DNA from: Halomonas heilongjiangensis
Lineage (GTDB): Bacteria > Pseudomonadota > Gammaproteobacteria > Pseudomonadales > Halomonadaceae
Reading direction: 5' to 3'
Length of the DNA stretch: 34,772 bases
Assembly: GCF_002879645.1 (NCBI RefSeq)
Contig: NZ_PNRE01000098.1
Coordinates: 1-34,772 of the forward strand
The notes beneath the pieces are model-generated. The model searched no databases, was not told the DNA's origin, and was given only the letters and a program-made list of their open reading frames with translations. Position numbers and translations under genes: made by a program. Positions within the stretch are counted from its first letter, which is position 1. Every line of letters begins with the position of its first letter. Positions 1-11,154 of this stretch are shown here, piece after piece.

Positions 1-39
1 GGTGGCGGCGGTGGCGGTGCCGGCGGGGGCCGTAACTGA
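1..39 (+). CDS. 3' end of an unidentified gene (glycine-rich C-terminus)
   Basis: Frame 1 is open from the window edge to a TGA at 37-39 and encodes a very glycine-rich tail ending in Gly-Arg-Asn. It is followed 30 bases later by a strong hairpin at 70-91, which is what one expects after the end of a gene. Only 12 codons are visible, so neither family nor function can be named. It could also be chance open frame in GC-rich DNA; the terminator position is the main support. Confidence 0.4.
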   Translation, partial: GGGGGGAGGGRN

Positions 40-69
40 GCGCCTGCTCGCGTCCCCTTGCCATGACAG

Positions 70-91
70 GGCCGGCTCCCGGGAGCCGGCC
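70..91 (+). terminator. Perfect 11-bp inverted repeat, probable terminator
   Basis: Arms GGCCGGCTCCC (70-80) and GGGAGCCGGCC (81-91) are perfectly complementary and abut each other, so in RNA the central bases form the loop. A short T-containing run (TTGTCGTTT) follows on the plus strand. It sits just after the gene ending at base 39 and before the LuxR-type regulator, so it most likely ends upstream transcription. Confidence 0.6.
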
Positions 92-184
92 TTGTCGTTT
101 CGGCAATCGCGACTCGGACGCCGGCTTGGTCATCACCATCCCGTGAGGTATCGTCTGGCGACCGCCTCCCGTCACGAGCCACCC

Positions 185-1033
185 ATGAAACACCCCCCGC
201 CGCCCACCGGCGAGCTTGACCGCGATTTCCTGGCCGGCCGCGGCAGTGCCGGCTGGCACCGACACCTGGCCGGCCTGATCCAGGCGGCAGCCACCCGGGA
301 CCTCCCCGCCCGGCTGGAGCAGACCCTGAGAGCGCTGGCTCCCTTCGACACCATCCTGATCAACACCTACCACGGCCGCCAGCGGCCGCTGCTGATCCAC
401 GACGACTACCCGGCGGAGAGTCGCGCACAGGGTATCGACCGCTATCTCAGCGAGGCCTACCTGCTCGACCCCTTCTTCACCGCGGTGCGCGAGGGCCTCG
501 ACCGGGGCGCCCACCGGCTGCGGGAGCTGGCGCCGGACCGCTTCGAGTCGAGCGACTACTATGCCCACTACTACCGTGCCCTGGGGCTGGTGGACGAGGT
601 CGGGCTCTTCGCCCGGGTGACGGAAGACGTGGTGATCGTGGTGTCGCTGGGCTTCCGGACGGACATGCCGCTCAAGCGACGAGCGCTGCAGGCGCTACGC
701 AACGTCTCGCCGGTCATCGAGGTCCTGCTGATCGACTACTGGAAATGGCAGGGCGGGCAGTTCCAGCAGCATCTGGAGGCACAGGCCCCGGTGGAGGCCG
801 CCTTCGCCAGCTTCGGTGCCGGTGTGCTGACCGCCCGCGAGCAGGAGATCGTGCGCCTGCTGCTCGCCGGCCACTCCACCAAGTCGGCCGCCCGGGAGCT
901 GGCCATCAGCGACGGCACCGTCAAGGTCCACCGCAAGCACATCTACCAGCGCCTCGAGGTCTCCAGCCAGTCGCAGCTGTTCCGGCTGTTCCTCGACCAC
1001 GTGGCGCTGGTCTCGCGCCAGCAGACGGGCTGA
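185..1033 (+). CDS. LuxR-family transcriptional regulator (HTH at C-terminus)
   Basis: A 282-residue protein with a C-terminal LuxR/FixJ-type helix-turn-helix at about residues 214-270. The hallmark signatures are LTAREQEIVRLLLAGHSTK and then SDGTVKVHRKHIYQRL. The N-terminal 200 residues are an unassigned sensory region rich in Tyr, Phe and Trp; I do not see a response-regulator receiver domain. The ATG at 185 is chosen because the longer frame reaches back through the terminator at 70-91; the Shine-Dalgarno at 185 is weak (GAG at 176-178). It converges on the aldehyde dehydrogenase gene and is the only regulator next to module 1, so control of the divergent promoter at 3862-4036 is a reasonable inference. 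The ligand is unknown; agmatine, putrescine or a ureido compound are candidates. Confidence 0.85.
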   Translation: MKHPPPPTGELDRDFLAGRGSAGWHRHLAGLIQAAATRDLPARLEQTLRALAPFDTILINTYHGRQRPLLIHDDYPAESRAQGIDRYLSEAYLLDPFFTAVREGLDRGAHRLRELAPDRFESSDYYAHYYRALGLVDEVGLFARVTEDVVIVVSLGFRTDMPLKRRALQALRNVSPVIEVLLIDYWKWQGGQFQQHLEAQAPVEAAFASFGAGVLTAREQEIVRLLLAGHSTKSAARELAISDGTVKVHRKHIYQRLEVSSQSQLFRLFLDHVALVSRQQTG

Positions 1034-1099
1034 CCACGCCCCTCGCCGACAACGCCCGGGGCCGTTGGCAGCCTCCCCTTCGTGCCGGGTACCAGTGCC

Positions 1100-2613
<1,514 letters not shown>

Positions 2614-2617
<4 letters not shown>

Positions 2618-3861
2618 TGGCTCGCCTCCAGGGTGTTGGCGCGTTCCAGCATGGCGTCCAGGAGCACCTGGGCGCCCAGGGCGCAGTGCTCCGGGGTGGC
2701 GTACTCCGCCTCGTTATGGCTGATGCCGTCGCGGCAGGGAATAAAGATCATCGAGGTGGGGGCGACCCGGGAGACATAGACGGCGTCGTGGCCGGCGCCG
2801 CTCATCATGCGGCGCCAGGGTACGCCCTGGGCCCGGGCGGCCCGCTCCACGGCGTCGATGCAGCCGGCATCGAAGGCCACCACCGGCGAGGCCCAGATAC
2901 GCTCGCTTCTCACCTCCACGCCGAAGGTCTCGGCCACGGCATCCAGCTCCCGCGCATAGCGGGCCTCGAGGGCATCCAGCTCGCTCTCCACCACGTGGCG
3001 CAGGTCCACGGTCAGGCGCACCTCGCCGGGAATCACGTTGCGCGACGGGCTGTCGATCTCCAGGCAGCCGACGGTGACCTTGGTGCCGCCGCTGCTATCC
3101 GCCAGGGCATGGCCCTGCAGGCGGTCGATCAATCGGGCGCAGGCGGCCAGGGCATCGCGGCGATAGGCCATGGGAGTGGGGCCGGCATGGGCCGGCTGGC
3201 CGCGCAGGATCACGTCGAACCAGCGCATGCCCTGCACCCCGGTGACCACGCCGATGGCCTCGCCCTCCTCCTCCAGCACCGGGCCCTGCTCGATATGCAG
3301 CTCGAAGAAGCTCGCCAGGCGCGGCTCGCCGAGGGGCATCTCGCCGGCGAAGCCGCTGGCCTCCAGGGCCTGGCCCAGGGTCACGCCGTCGCGATCCGCC
3401 CGCGACAGGGTGTAGGCCTCGCAGAACTCGCCGGCGAAGGCACCGGAGGCCACCATGGCCGGGGCGAAGCGGCTGCCCTCCTCGTTGGTCCACACCACCA
3501 GTTCCAGGGGCCGCTCGGTGACGATGCCCTGGTCGTGCAGGGTACGGAACACCTCGAGGCCCGCCAGCACCCCGAGGATGCCGTCGAAGCGCCCGCCCTT
3601 AGGCTGGGTATCCAGGTGGCTGCCGGTGGCCACCGGGTCGAGGTCGTCGCGCTTGCCGGGGCGGCGGATAAAGAGGTTGCCGACCCGGTCGACCCGCAGG
3701 GTGCAGCCGATCGCCTCGCACCACTCGATCAGCAGGCGCCGCCCGGCGGCGTCCTCCTCGGTGAGCGCCAGGCGGCAGCTGCCGCCGTTCGCGGTGGGGC
3801 CGATCTCGGCCATGGCCATCAGGCTCGACCAGAGCCGCTGGCCATCGATGGAAACGCTCAT
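2614..3861 (-). CDS. M20-family Zn-dependent hydrolase (N-carbamoyl amino acid hydrolase / amidase type)
   Basis: A 415-residue metallo-amidase of the hydantoinase/carbamoylase group (L-carbamoylase, allantoate amidohydrolase, beta-ureidopropionase relatives). The metal-ligand motifs are all present: GSHLDTQPKGGRFDG (His and Asp), WTNEEGSRF (Glu), ELHIEQGP (His) and a C-terminal SHNEAEY (His). The dimerisation-domain region GQPAHAGPTPM is also present. It is the first gene of a two-gene unit with the PuuC-like dehydrogenase and is divergent from an aminotransferase, antiporter and agmatine deiminase. Family members remove carbamoyl groups from N-carbamoyl acids, giving amine, CO2 and ammonia. 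Likely substrates here are 4-ureidobutyrate (N-carbamoyl-GABA) or N-carbamoylputrescine. The family is certain; the substrate is inference. Confidence 0.88.
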
Positions 3862-4036
3862 TCAGGTGCCTCCCCGTTCTTGTGAATGGTGCTTGTTGCT
3901 TGCTGCGGAATGGCTACACCTTAGGCGGCCCCCCGAGCGCGCCGATATACCCCAATCAGGATATACCGGCGGCACCCTCGCCCTGCTTAGGCTGGCCCTG
4001 TCGGTCACCACGAGACACCGAGAGAGGAGCCACCCC
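3862..4036. promoter_or_regulatory. Divergent promoter region with GATATACC direct repeats
   Basis: This 175-base region separates the hydrolase operon (minus) from the aminotransferase operon (plus). Two perfect GATATACC copies lie at 3944-3951 and 3960-3967, 16 bases apart. The stretch between them also forms an imperfect dyad, ATACCC-6-GGATAT (3947-3958 and on), with one mismatch. Such a site midway between two divergent operons is a good operator candidate for the nearby LuxR-type regulator. I do not see a convincing sigma-70 -35/-10 pair on either strand. A strong ribosome binding site (AGGAG, 4026-4030) precedes the plus-strand gene. Confidence 0.45.
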
Positions 4037-5461
4037 ATGACAACGACAGCGACCCCCGCCCGCCCCACCCAGCCGACGCGGCACTACGACGCCCAGGCGC
4101 TATGGCAGAAGGACAAGGATCATTTCATCCACCCCTTCACCGACTTCAGCGTCTTCCACGACAAGGGCTGCGACCTGATCACCGACAGCGACGGCATCTA
4201 CGTCTCGGATGCCCACGGCAACCGTTTCATCGACGGCATCGCCGGCCTGTGGTGCGTCAACGTGGGTCATGGCCGTGCCGAGATCGGCCAGGCGATGGCG
4301 GAGCAGGCCACTCGCATGGCCTACTTCTCCACCTTCAACAACCTGTCGAACGCCCCGGCGGCGGAGCTGGCCGCCAAGCTCGCCGAACTGGCCCCGGCCC
4401 ACCTCAATCACGTGTTCTTCAGCTGCGGCGGCTCGGCGGCCAACGACGCCACCATCCGCCTGGTGCACTACTACTTCAACCGCCTGGGCAAGCCGAACAA
4501 GAAGCGCATCCTTTCACGCCGTAACGCCTACCACGGCACCACCTACCTGGCCGCCAGCCTGACCGGCATCGAGAGCAACAACTGGGACTTCGACACCCTC
4601 GACCACCTGGTCACCCATCTCAGCGAGGCCAACCTCTACCGCCGCCCCGAGGGCATGAGCGAGGCGGACTACTGCGACCAGCTGGTGGCCGAGCTGGAAG
4701 AGACCATCGAGCGCCTTGGTGCGGATAACATTGCCGCCTTTATCGCCGAGCCGATCATGGGCGCCGGCGGCGTGCTGATGGCGCCGAAGGGCTACCACGC
4801 CCGCATGCAGGCGGTGTGTCGCGACAACGAGATCCTCTTTATCGCCGACGAGGTGGTCACCGGCTTCGGCCGCCTGGGCCACTTCTTCGCCTCCGAGGCG
4901 GTCTTCGACACCCGGCCGGACATCATCAACTGCGCCAAGGGGCTGTCGTCGGGCTATGCGCCCCTGGGCGCCACCCTGATCTCCGATGACCTCTTCGAGG
5001 TGCTGGGCACTCCCCAGCGCAAGGGCGGCGTGCTGAGCACCGGCTTCACCTACTCCGGTCACCCGGTGAGCTGTGCGGCGGCGCTCGCCAACATCGAGAT
5101 CATGGAGCGCGAGGGGATCTGCGCGAGCGTGCGCGAGGTGGGGCCTTATCTGGAGCGGCAGCTCAAGACCCTGGCGGATCACGAGACGGTGGGCGATGTG
5201 CGCGGCAGCCACTTCATGCTGGCCATCGAGAACGTCGCCGACAAGGCCACCAAGGAGCTGCTGCCGGTGGAGGCACGGGTCGGCGACCGGGTCGCCGCCG
5301 AGGCCCAGAAGCGCGGCCTGATCATCCGCCCGGTGGGCCACCTCAACATCATCTCGCCGCCGCTGATCTGGGACCGCGAGGTGGTGGATCGCGTGGTGGC
5401 GATCCTCGACGAGGCCTTCGCCGCCACCACGGCCTCTCTACGCGCCGACGGCTTCCTCTAA
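4037..5461 (+). CDS. Class III PLP-dependent aminotransferase (diamine/omega-amine type)
   Basis: A 474-residue fold-type I aminotransferase of the class III (omega) group. It has FIADEVVTGFGRLG with the PLP-ring Asp271 and INCAKGLSSGY with the Schiff-base Lys301. Homologues convert putrescine or other omega-amines plus pyruvate to the aldehyde plus alanine. A notable deviation is SCGGSAAND (129-137), where the usual motif is GSEAND as in the second aminotransferase of this window; the conserved Glu is replaced by Ala. The ATG at 4037 has AGGAG seven to ten bases upstream; the open frame before it is shadow sequence. It heads the unit with the antiporter and agmatine deiminase, so N-carbamoylputrescine or agmatine-derived amines are plausible donors (inference). 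Beta-alanine or GABA transaminase activity cannot be excluded. Confidence 0.88.
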   Translation: MTTTATPARPTQPTRHYDAQALWQKDKDHFIHPFTDFSVFHDKGCDLITDSDGIYVSDAHGNRFIDGIAGLWCVNVGHGRAEIGQAMAEQATRMAYFSTFNNLSNAPAAELAAKLAELAPAHLNHVFFSCGGSAANDATIRLVHYYFNRLGKPNKKRILSRRNAYHGTTYLAASLTGIESNNWDFDTLDHLVTHLSEANLYRRPEGMSEADYCDQLVAELEETIERLGADNIAAFIAEPIMGAGGVLMAPKGYHARMQAVCRDNEILFIADEVVTGFGRLGHFFASEAVFDTRPDIINCAKGLSSGYAPLGATLISDDLFEVLGTPQRKGGVLSTGFTYSGHPVSCAAALANIEIMEREGICASVREVGPYLERQLKTLADHETVGDVRGSHFMLAIENVADKATKELLPVEARVGDRVAAEAQKRGLIIRPVGHLNIISPPLIWDREVVDRVVAILDEAFAATTASLRADGFL

Positions 5462-5486
5462 GAGCGGCTTTCACCACCCAGCGAAG

Positions 5487-5604
5487 GAGATGAGCCTTTC
5501 CGGCGACAAGCCTGTGCGAGGGCGCTGTGAACCCGTCCATGGGCGCTACTTTTGCCGTCCCTGGCAAAAGACCCTCGCTTCGTCTTGCCCCCGGCGCTCA
5601 TCTC
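5487..5604. repeat. Nested-hairpin intergenic element, possible dispersed repeat
   Basis: This 118-base element is bounded by a perfect 9-bp inverted repeat, GAGATGAGC (5487-5495) and GCTCATCTC (5596-5604). Inside it is a second pair, GCGAGGG (5516-5522) and CCCTCGC (5572-5578). Inside that are two small hairpins: CCC-6-GGG (5532-5543) and TTTTGCC-6-GGCAAAA (5550-5569). The whole can fold as a closed multi-arm structure. It sits in the 207-base gap between the aminotransferase and antiporter genes of one operon. From memory, similar elements with paired 'TCCATGG'-type loops recur between genes in related genomes, but this window holds only one copy, so dispersed-repeat status is inference. 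It could otherwise be an RNA processing or attenuation structure. Confidence 0.6.
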
Positions 5605-5668
5605 TCTGCCCCAAGGCCGGCTGACCGGCGCTTGAGACAACGACCACAACGATAATAGAGAGTCTTGT

Positions 5669-7015
5669 ATGGAAACCTTTGGTGCCTGGAGCCTGCTCCC
5701 CACCGCCGTGGTGCTGGGCATGGCCATCATCACCCGCCGCACCATCGAGTCGCTGCTGGCCGGCGCCCTGGTGGGCCTGCTGATGGTCGAGCCCACCCGG
5801 GTCGTGAGCCAGGGCTCCGATATCCTGCTCGAGGTGCTGGGCAACGACACCGTGACCTGGATCATCCTGGTCTGCGGCCTGTTCGGCAGCCTGATCGCCC
5901 TGCTGGTCAAGACCGGCGGCGTGCTGAGCTTCGGCGATGCGATCACCCGGCGCATCCATGGTCGCCGCCAGAGCCTGCTGGCCACCTGGCTGCTGGGCCT
6001 GGTGATCTTCGTCGACGACTACCTCAACGCGCTGACCATCAGCGCCTCGATGAAGAAGATCACCGACCGCTTCAATATCTCGCGCGAGAAGCTGGCCTAC
6101 GTGGTGGACTCCACCGCCGCGCCGATCTGCATCCTGGTGCCCTTCTCCACCTGGGCGGTGTTCTTCGCCGGCCTGCTGGAGGACAACGACGTCGCCGGCA
6201 ACGGCATGGGGCTCTATATCGAGGCGATCCCCTTCATGTTCTACGCCTGGGTGGCCGCCGCCATCGTGCCGCTCGTCGCCATCGGCGTGATCCCCGATCT
6301 CGGCCCGATGAAGGCCGCCGAGGCCCGCGCCGCCGCCGGCCGGCTGATGCCGGAAGGCGTCGACGACAACGCCCTGGAGGTCAAGGACACCGGCGGCAAG
6401 CGCCCGCACCTGCTCAACTTCCTGCTGCCCATCGCCACCCTGATCGGCTTCACCTGGTACTTCGAGATCGACATCCTGCGCGGGGTGATCGTGGCGCTGG
6501 CGGTGACCCTGGTGCTGATCTTCGGCCAGCGGCTGCTGAGCTTCCACGACACCTTCGACACGGCGCTGGAGGGCTTCAAGGCGATGATCATGCCGCTGGG
6601 CACCCTGGTGGCCGGCTTCACCCTCAAGGAGGTCAACGACGTGCTGGGGCTCACCGACTACGTGATCGCCACGGTGCAGCCGCTGATGACGCCCGGGATG
6701 CTGCCGGCGGTGGTGTTCGTCACCATGGCCTTCCTGGCCTTCGCCACCGGCTCCTTCTGGGGGCTGTTCGCCGTGGCCATGCCCATCGTGCTGCCCCTGG
6801 CGGCGAGCATGGACAGCCATATGCCGTTGGTGATCGGGGCCCTGATCTCGGCCAGCGCCTTCGGCAGCCACGCCTGCTTCTACGGCGACTCCACCGTGCT
6901 CTCCGCCCAGGGCAGCGGCTGCACCCCCATGGCCCATGCCCTGACCCAGCTCCCCTATGTGCTGATCGCCGCGACCATCGCCGCCGCCGTCTTCCTGATG
7001 GTGGGCCACCTGTGA
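5669..7015 (+). CDS. NhaC-family Na+/H+ antiporter-like transporter, copy 1
   Basis: A 448-residue polytopic inner-membrane protein, with about ten or more hydrophobic segments, of the NhaC antiporter superfamily. Family-typical motifs are FVDDYLNALTISASMKKITDR, the STAAPICILVPFSTWAVFF segment, and the C-terminal GSHACFYGDSTVLSAQGSGC. The short start METFGAW at 5669 follows AGAGAG and leaves the structured element upstream. The agmatine deiminase gene starts eight bases after its stop, so the two are co-transcribed. NhaC-type proteins exchange cations or small organic solutes against Na+ or H+. Placement in an agmatine operon, with a second copy in the PuuA operon, suggests it may carry a polyamine, GABA or a related compound rather than serve only Na+ homeostasis. 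The transported solute is not established by sequence. Confidence 0.88.
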   Translation: METFGAWSLLPTAVVLGMAIITRRTIESLLAGALVGLLMVEPTRVVSQGSDILLEVLGNDTVTWIILVCGLFGSLIALLVKTGGVLSFGDAITRRIHGRRQSLLATWLLGLVIFVDDYLNALTISASMKKITDRFNISREKLAYVVDSTAAPICILVPFSTWAVFFAGLLEDNDVAGNGMGLYIEAIPFMFYAWVAAAIVPLVAIGVIPDLGPMKAAEARAAAGRLMPEGVDDNALEVKDTGGKRPHLLNFLLPIATLIGFTWYFEIDILRGVIVALAVTLVLIFGQRLLSFHDTFDTALEGFKAMIMPLGTLVAGFTLKEVNDVLGLTDYVIATVQPLMTPGMLPAVVFVTMAFLAFATGSFWGLFAVAMPIVLPLAASMDSHMPLVIGALISASAFGSHACFYGDSTVLSAQGSGCTPMAHALTQLPYVLIAATIAAAVFLMVGHL

Positions 7016-7023
7016 GAACGACC

Positions 7024-8148
7024 ATGACACATCCTCTCGAGACCGATAACGTCGCCACGCCGAACGGGGCACCCACCCCCGCGGCCCTGGGCTTCGCCAT
7101 GCCCGCCGAGTTCGCTCCCCACGACGCCTGCTGGATGCTGTGGCCCCAGCGGCCCGACACCTGGCGTTATGGGGCCAAGCCGGCCCAGCAGGCCTTCGTG
7201 GCGGTGGCCAGCGCCATCGCCGAGAGCGAGACGGTGTATGTCGGCGTCAACGACGACCAGTACGAGAACGCCCGCCACCAGCTGCCACCCCGGGTGCGGG
7301 TGGTGGAGCTCTCCAGCAACGACGCCTGGATGCGCGACGTGGGGCCCACCTTCCTCACCCACCCCGACGGCCGCCTGGCCCTGGTCGACTGGGAGTTCAA
7401 CGCCTGGGGCGGCCTCGACGGCGGGCTCTACTTCCCCTGGGACAAGGATCGCCGTATCCGCACCAAGATCGCCGAGATGCTGGGCATCCCGCGCTTCGCG
7501 GCGCCGGTGGTGCTCGAGGGCGGCGCCCTCCACGTGGACGGCGAGGGCACCCTGATCACCACCGCGGAGTGCCTGCTCAATGCCAACCGCAATCCCTCCC
7601 TCGACCGCGCCGAGATGGAGACGGTGCTCAGGGACTATCTGGGGGTGACCAACGTGATCTGGCTGCCCCGGGGCTGTCATCTCGACGAGACCGACGGCCA
7701 CGTGGACAACCTCTGCTGCTTCGTCGCCCCCGGCGAGGTGGCCCTGACCTGGTGCGACGACGAGAGCGACCCCCAGCACGCCATCTGCCGGGAGGCCCTG
7801 GCGATACTGGAGGCCACCACCGACGCCAAGGGGCGGCGCCTGAGGGTGCACAAACTGCCCCAGCCGGGGCCGCTGTATATCGCCGAGGACGAGGCCAGCG
7901 GCATCGATCGCCTCAGCCACTCGCACCCGCGTCGGCCCGGCGATCGCATGGCCGGCTCCTACGTCAACTTCTACATCGGCAACTCGGTGGTGGTGATGCC
8001 GCTGCTCGACCCGGCCCATGACGGGGCGGCCCGGGAGATCCTCCAGGGGCTCTTCCCCGACAAGCGGGTGATCGGCGTGCCGGCCCGGGAGATCCTGCTC
8101 GGCGGCGGCAATATCCACTGCATCACCCAGCAACAGCCGCGGCCCTGA
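7024..8148 (+). CDS. aguA: Agmatine deiminase
   Basis: A 374-residue peptidyl-arginine-deiminase-family enzyme (P. aeruginosa AguA is about 368). It hydrolyses agmatine to N-carbamoylputrescine and ammonia. Visible motifs are PAEFAPHDACWMLWP near the N-terminus, NDAWMRDVGPTF, LEGGALHVDGEGTLITT, HLDETDGHVDN, and the catalytic Cys366 in GGGNIHCITQQ at the C-terminus. It starts eight bases after the antiporter stop and is the last gene of its unit, followed by a strong hairpin. The usual partner AguB, a nitrilase-family amidase, is absent from the window. The only candidate to process the product nearby is the M20 hydrolase at 2614-3861. An apparent 827-residue frame upstream is only an out-of-frame overlap with the antiporter gene. 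Confidence 0.95.
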   Translation: MTHPLETDNVATPNGAPTPAALGFAMPAEFAPHDACWMLWPQRPDTWRYGAKPAQQAFVAVASAIAESETVYVGVNDDQYENARHQLPPRVRVVELSSNDAWMRDVGPTFLTHPDGRLALVDWEFNAWGGLDGGLYFPWDKDRRIRTKIAEMLGIPRFAAPVVLEGGALHVDGEGTLITTAECLLNANRNPSLDRAEMETVLRDYLGVTNVIWLPRGCHLDETDGHVDNLCCFVAPGEVALTWCDDESDPQHAICREALAILEATTDAKGRRLRVHKLPQPGPLYIAEDEASGIDRLSHSHPRRPGDRMAGSYVNFYIGNSVVVMPLLDPAHDGAAREILQGLFPDKRVIGVPAREILLGGGNIHCITQQQPRP

Positions 8149-8162
8149 GGCGAACCGCCAGC

Positions 8163-8197
8163 ACGACGACGCCGGCCTCGAGGGCCGGCGTCGTCGT
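8163..8197. terminator. Strong 15-bp hairpin between convergent genes
   Basis: Arms ACGACGACGCCGGCC (8163-8177) and GGCCGGCGTCGTCGT (8183-8197) pair perfectly around a 5-base loop. The hairpin lies between the agmatine deiminase stop (8148) and the second aldehyde dehydrogenase stop (8231), which face each other, so it can end transcription from both sides. The T-run after it is short (TTT), typical of terminators in GC-rich genomes. Confidence 0.8.
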
Positions 8198-8220
8198 TTC
8201 GCTCACGTCGTTTCGCTCAC
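8193..8220. repeat. Perfect 14-bp tandem duplication
   Basis: GTCGTTTCGCTCAC occurs at 8193-8206 and again immediately at 8207-8220 without mismatch. The first copy overlaps the right arm of the terminator hairpin and includes its T-run, so the duplication repeats the terminator tail. It probably arose by replication slippage. Confidence 0.8.
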
Positions 8221-8230
8221 GCCCCCGGGC

Positions 8231-9735
<1,505 letters not shown>

Positions 9736-9739
<4 letters not shown>

Positions 9740-11127
9740 GCAATGGACTCCTCGGCAGCGGGTTGACGAAGGTCGGCCAGGGTGGCGTCCAGGGCGGCCC
9801 GGGCCTTGGTGACCAGCTCATCGATCTCGCCACGGGTGATCACCAGCGGCGGCGAGATGATCATGGTATCACCCACCGAACGCATCACCAGGCCCAGCTC
9901 GAAGCAGATGTCACGGCACAGGTTGCCGGCGCCCAGCGCCTTGTCGAAGCGCTCGCCGGTCTCGGGGTCGATCAGCTCCAGGGCCCCCATCAGCCCCAGC
10001 GAGCGGGCCTCGCCGACGATGGGGTGGTCGGCCAGCTCCGCCCAGCGGCGGGCCAGATAGGGGCCGAGATCATCGCGCACCCGCTCGACGATGTCCTCGG
10101 CGTCCATCAGCTCGAGGTTCTTCAGCGCCACCGCGGCACAGGCCGGATGGCCGGAGTAGGTGAAGCCGTGGAAGAACTCGCCGCCCTCCTCGATCAGGGT
10201 ATCGGCGACCCGGTCGCCCACCAGCACCCCACCGATGGGCAGGTAGCCCGACGACAGCCCCTTGGCGATGGGCATCAGGTCGGGCTTGAGGTCGTAGTGG
10301 ACGCTGCCGAACCACTCGCCCAGCCGGCCGAAGCCGCAGATCACCTCGTCGACCACCAGTAGGATGTCGTACTTCGCCAGCACCGCCTTCACCGCCGGCC
10401 AGTAGCTGGCCGGCGGGATGATGGCGCCGCCGGCCCCCTGCACCGGTTCGGCGAGGAAGGCGGCGACGTTCTGCTCGCCGAGCTCGAGGATCTGCGCCTC
10501 GAGGGCCTCGGCGCAGGCGCGACCGAAGGCCTCGGGGTCCTGGTCGCCGCCTTCACCGAACCGCCCTTCACCGAACCAATAGGGCTGGCGCACATGGGCG
10601 ATCTTGGGCACCGGCGGGCCGCCCTGGTCGTGCATGGGCGCCATGCCGCCGAGGCTCATGCCGGCCAGGGTGGAGCCGTGGTAGCCGTTCTCCCGGGCGA
10701 TGATCCACTGCTTCTGCGGCTGGCCCTTCAGCGCCCAGTAGCGGCGCACCATGCGCAACATGGTGTCGTTGGCCTCGGACCCCGAGCCGGTGAAGAACAC
10801 ATGATTGATATGCGCGGGGGCGAGGTCACACAGCTTCGCGGCCAGCCTGACCGCCGGCGGGTGGGTGGTCTTGAAGAAGTTGTTGTAGTAGGGCAGTTGC
10901 TGCAGCTGGGCGGTGGCGGCGTCCACCAGTTCCTGGCGGCCATAGCCGAGGTTGACGCACCACAGGCCGGCCATGGCGTCGAGGATGCGATGCCCCTCGC
11001 TGTCATGGATATAAACCCCTTCGGCGCGGGTGATGATGCGGCTCCCCTCCTCGCCCAGGGCCTTGAAGTCGGTGAAGGGGTGCAGGTGGTGGGCGCGGTC
11101 CAGGGCCTGATAGTCACGGGTGTTCAT
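9736..11127 (-). CDS. spuC: SpuC-like putrescine/polyamine:pyruvate aminotransferase
   Basis: A 463-residue class III aminotransferase (P. aeruginosa SpuC is about 456). It has the canonical TGSGSEAND motif (113-121), the LVVDEVICGFGRLG motif with Asp260, and the catalytic Lys289 in PIAKGLSSGYLP. SpuC-type enzymes transfer the amine of putrescine to pyruvate, giving 4-aminobutanal and alanine. The downstream aldehyde dehydrogenase overlaps it by four bases and would take the aldehyde on. PuuD lies 27 bases upstream on the same strand. Because this unit has PuuD but no PuuB oxidase, it may also transaminate a gamma-glutamylated diamine (inference). CTGGAG precedes the start at a good distance. 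It is clearly divergent from the aminotransferase at 4037-5461, so the two probably have different substrates. Confidence 0.88.
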
Positions 11128-11154
11128 CGCGGATGTCTCCAGATCAAAGCGGCC

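Noticed and set aside
2..184. Extension of the LuxR-type regulator to base 2
   Set aside because: The extension reads through the perfect terminator hairpin at 70-91 and has no family character.
1050..1067. CAACG/CGTTG hairpin between the LuxR-type and aldehyde dehydrogenase genes
   Set aside because: Only five base pairs with an awkward loop; too weak to call a terminator.
5546..7072. 508-residue open frame on the minus strand opposite the first antiporter gene
   Set aside because: Composition is Gly/His/Gln/Asp-rich with no domain, fully antisense to a clear transporter gene; it is a shadow frame of GC-rich codons.
5665..8148. Apparent 827-residue protein ending in agmatine deiminase
   Set aside because: The first half is the antiporter gene read out of frame (Arg/Gly/Ala-rich); the deiminase itself starts at 7024 after the antiporter stop.
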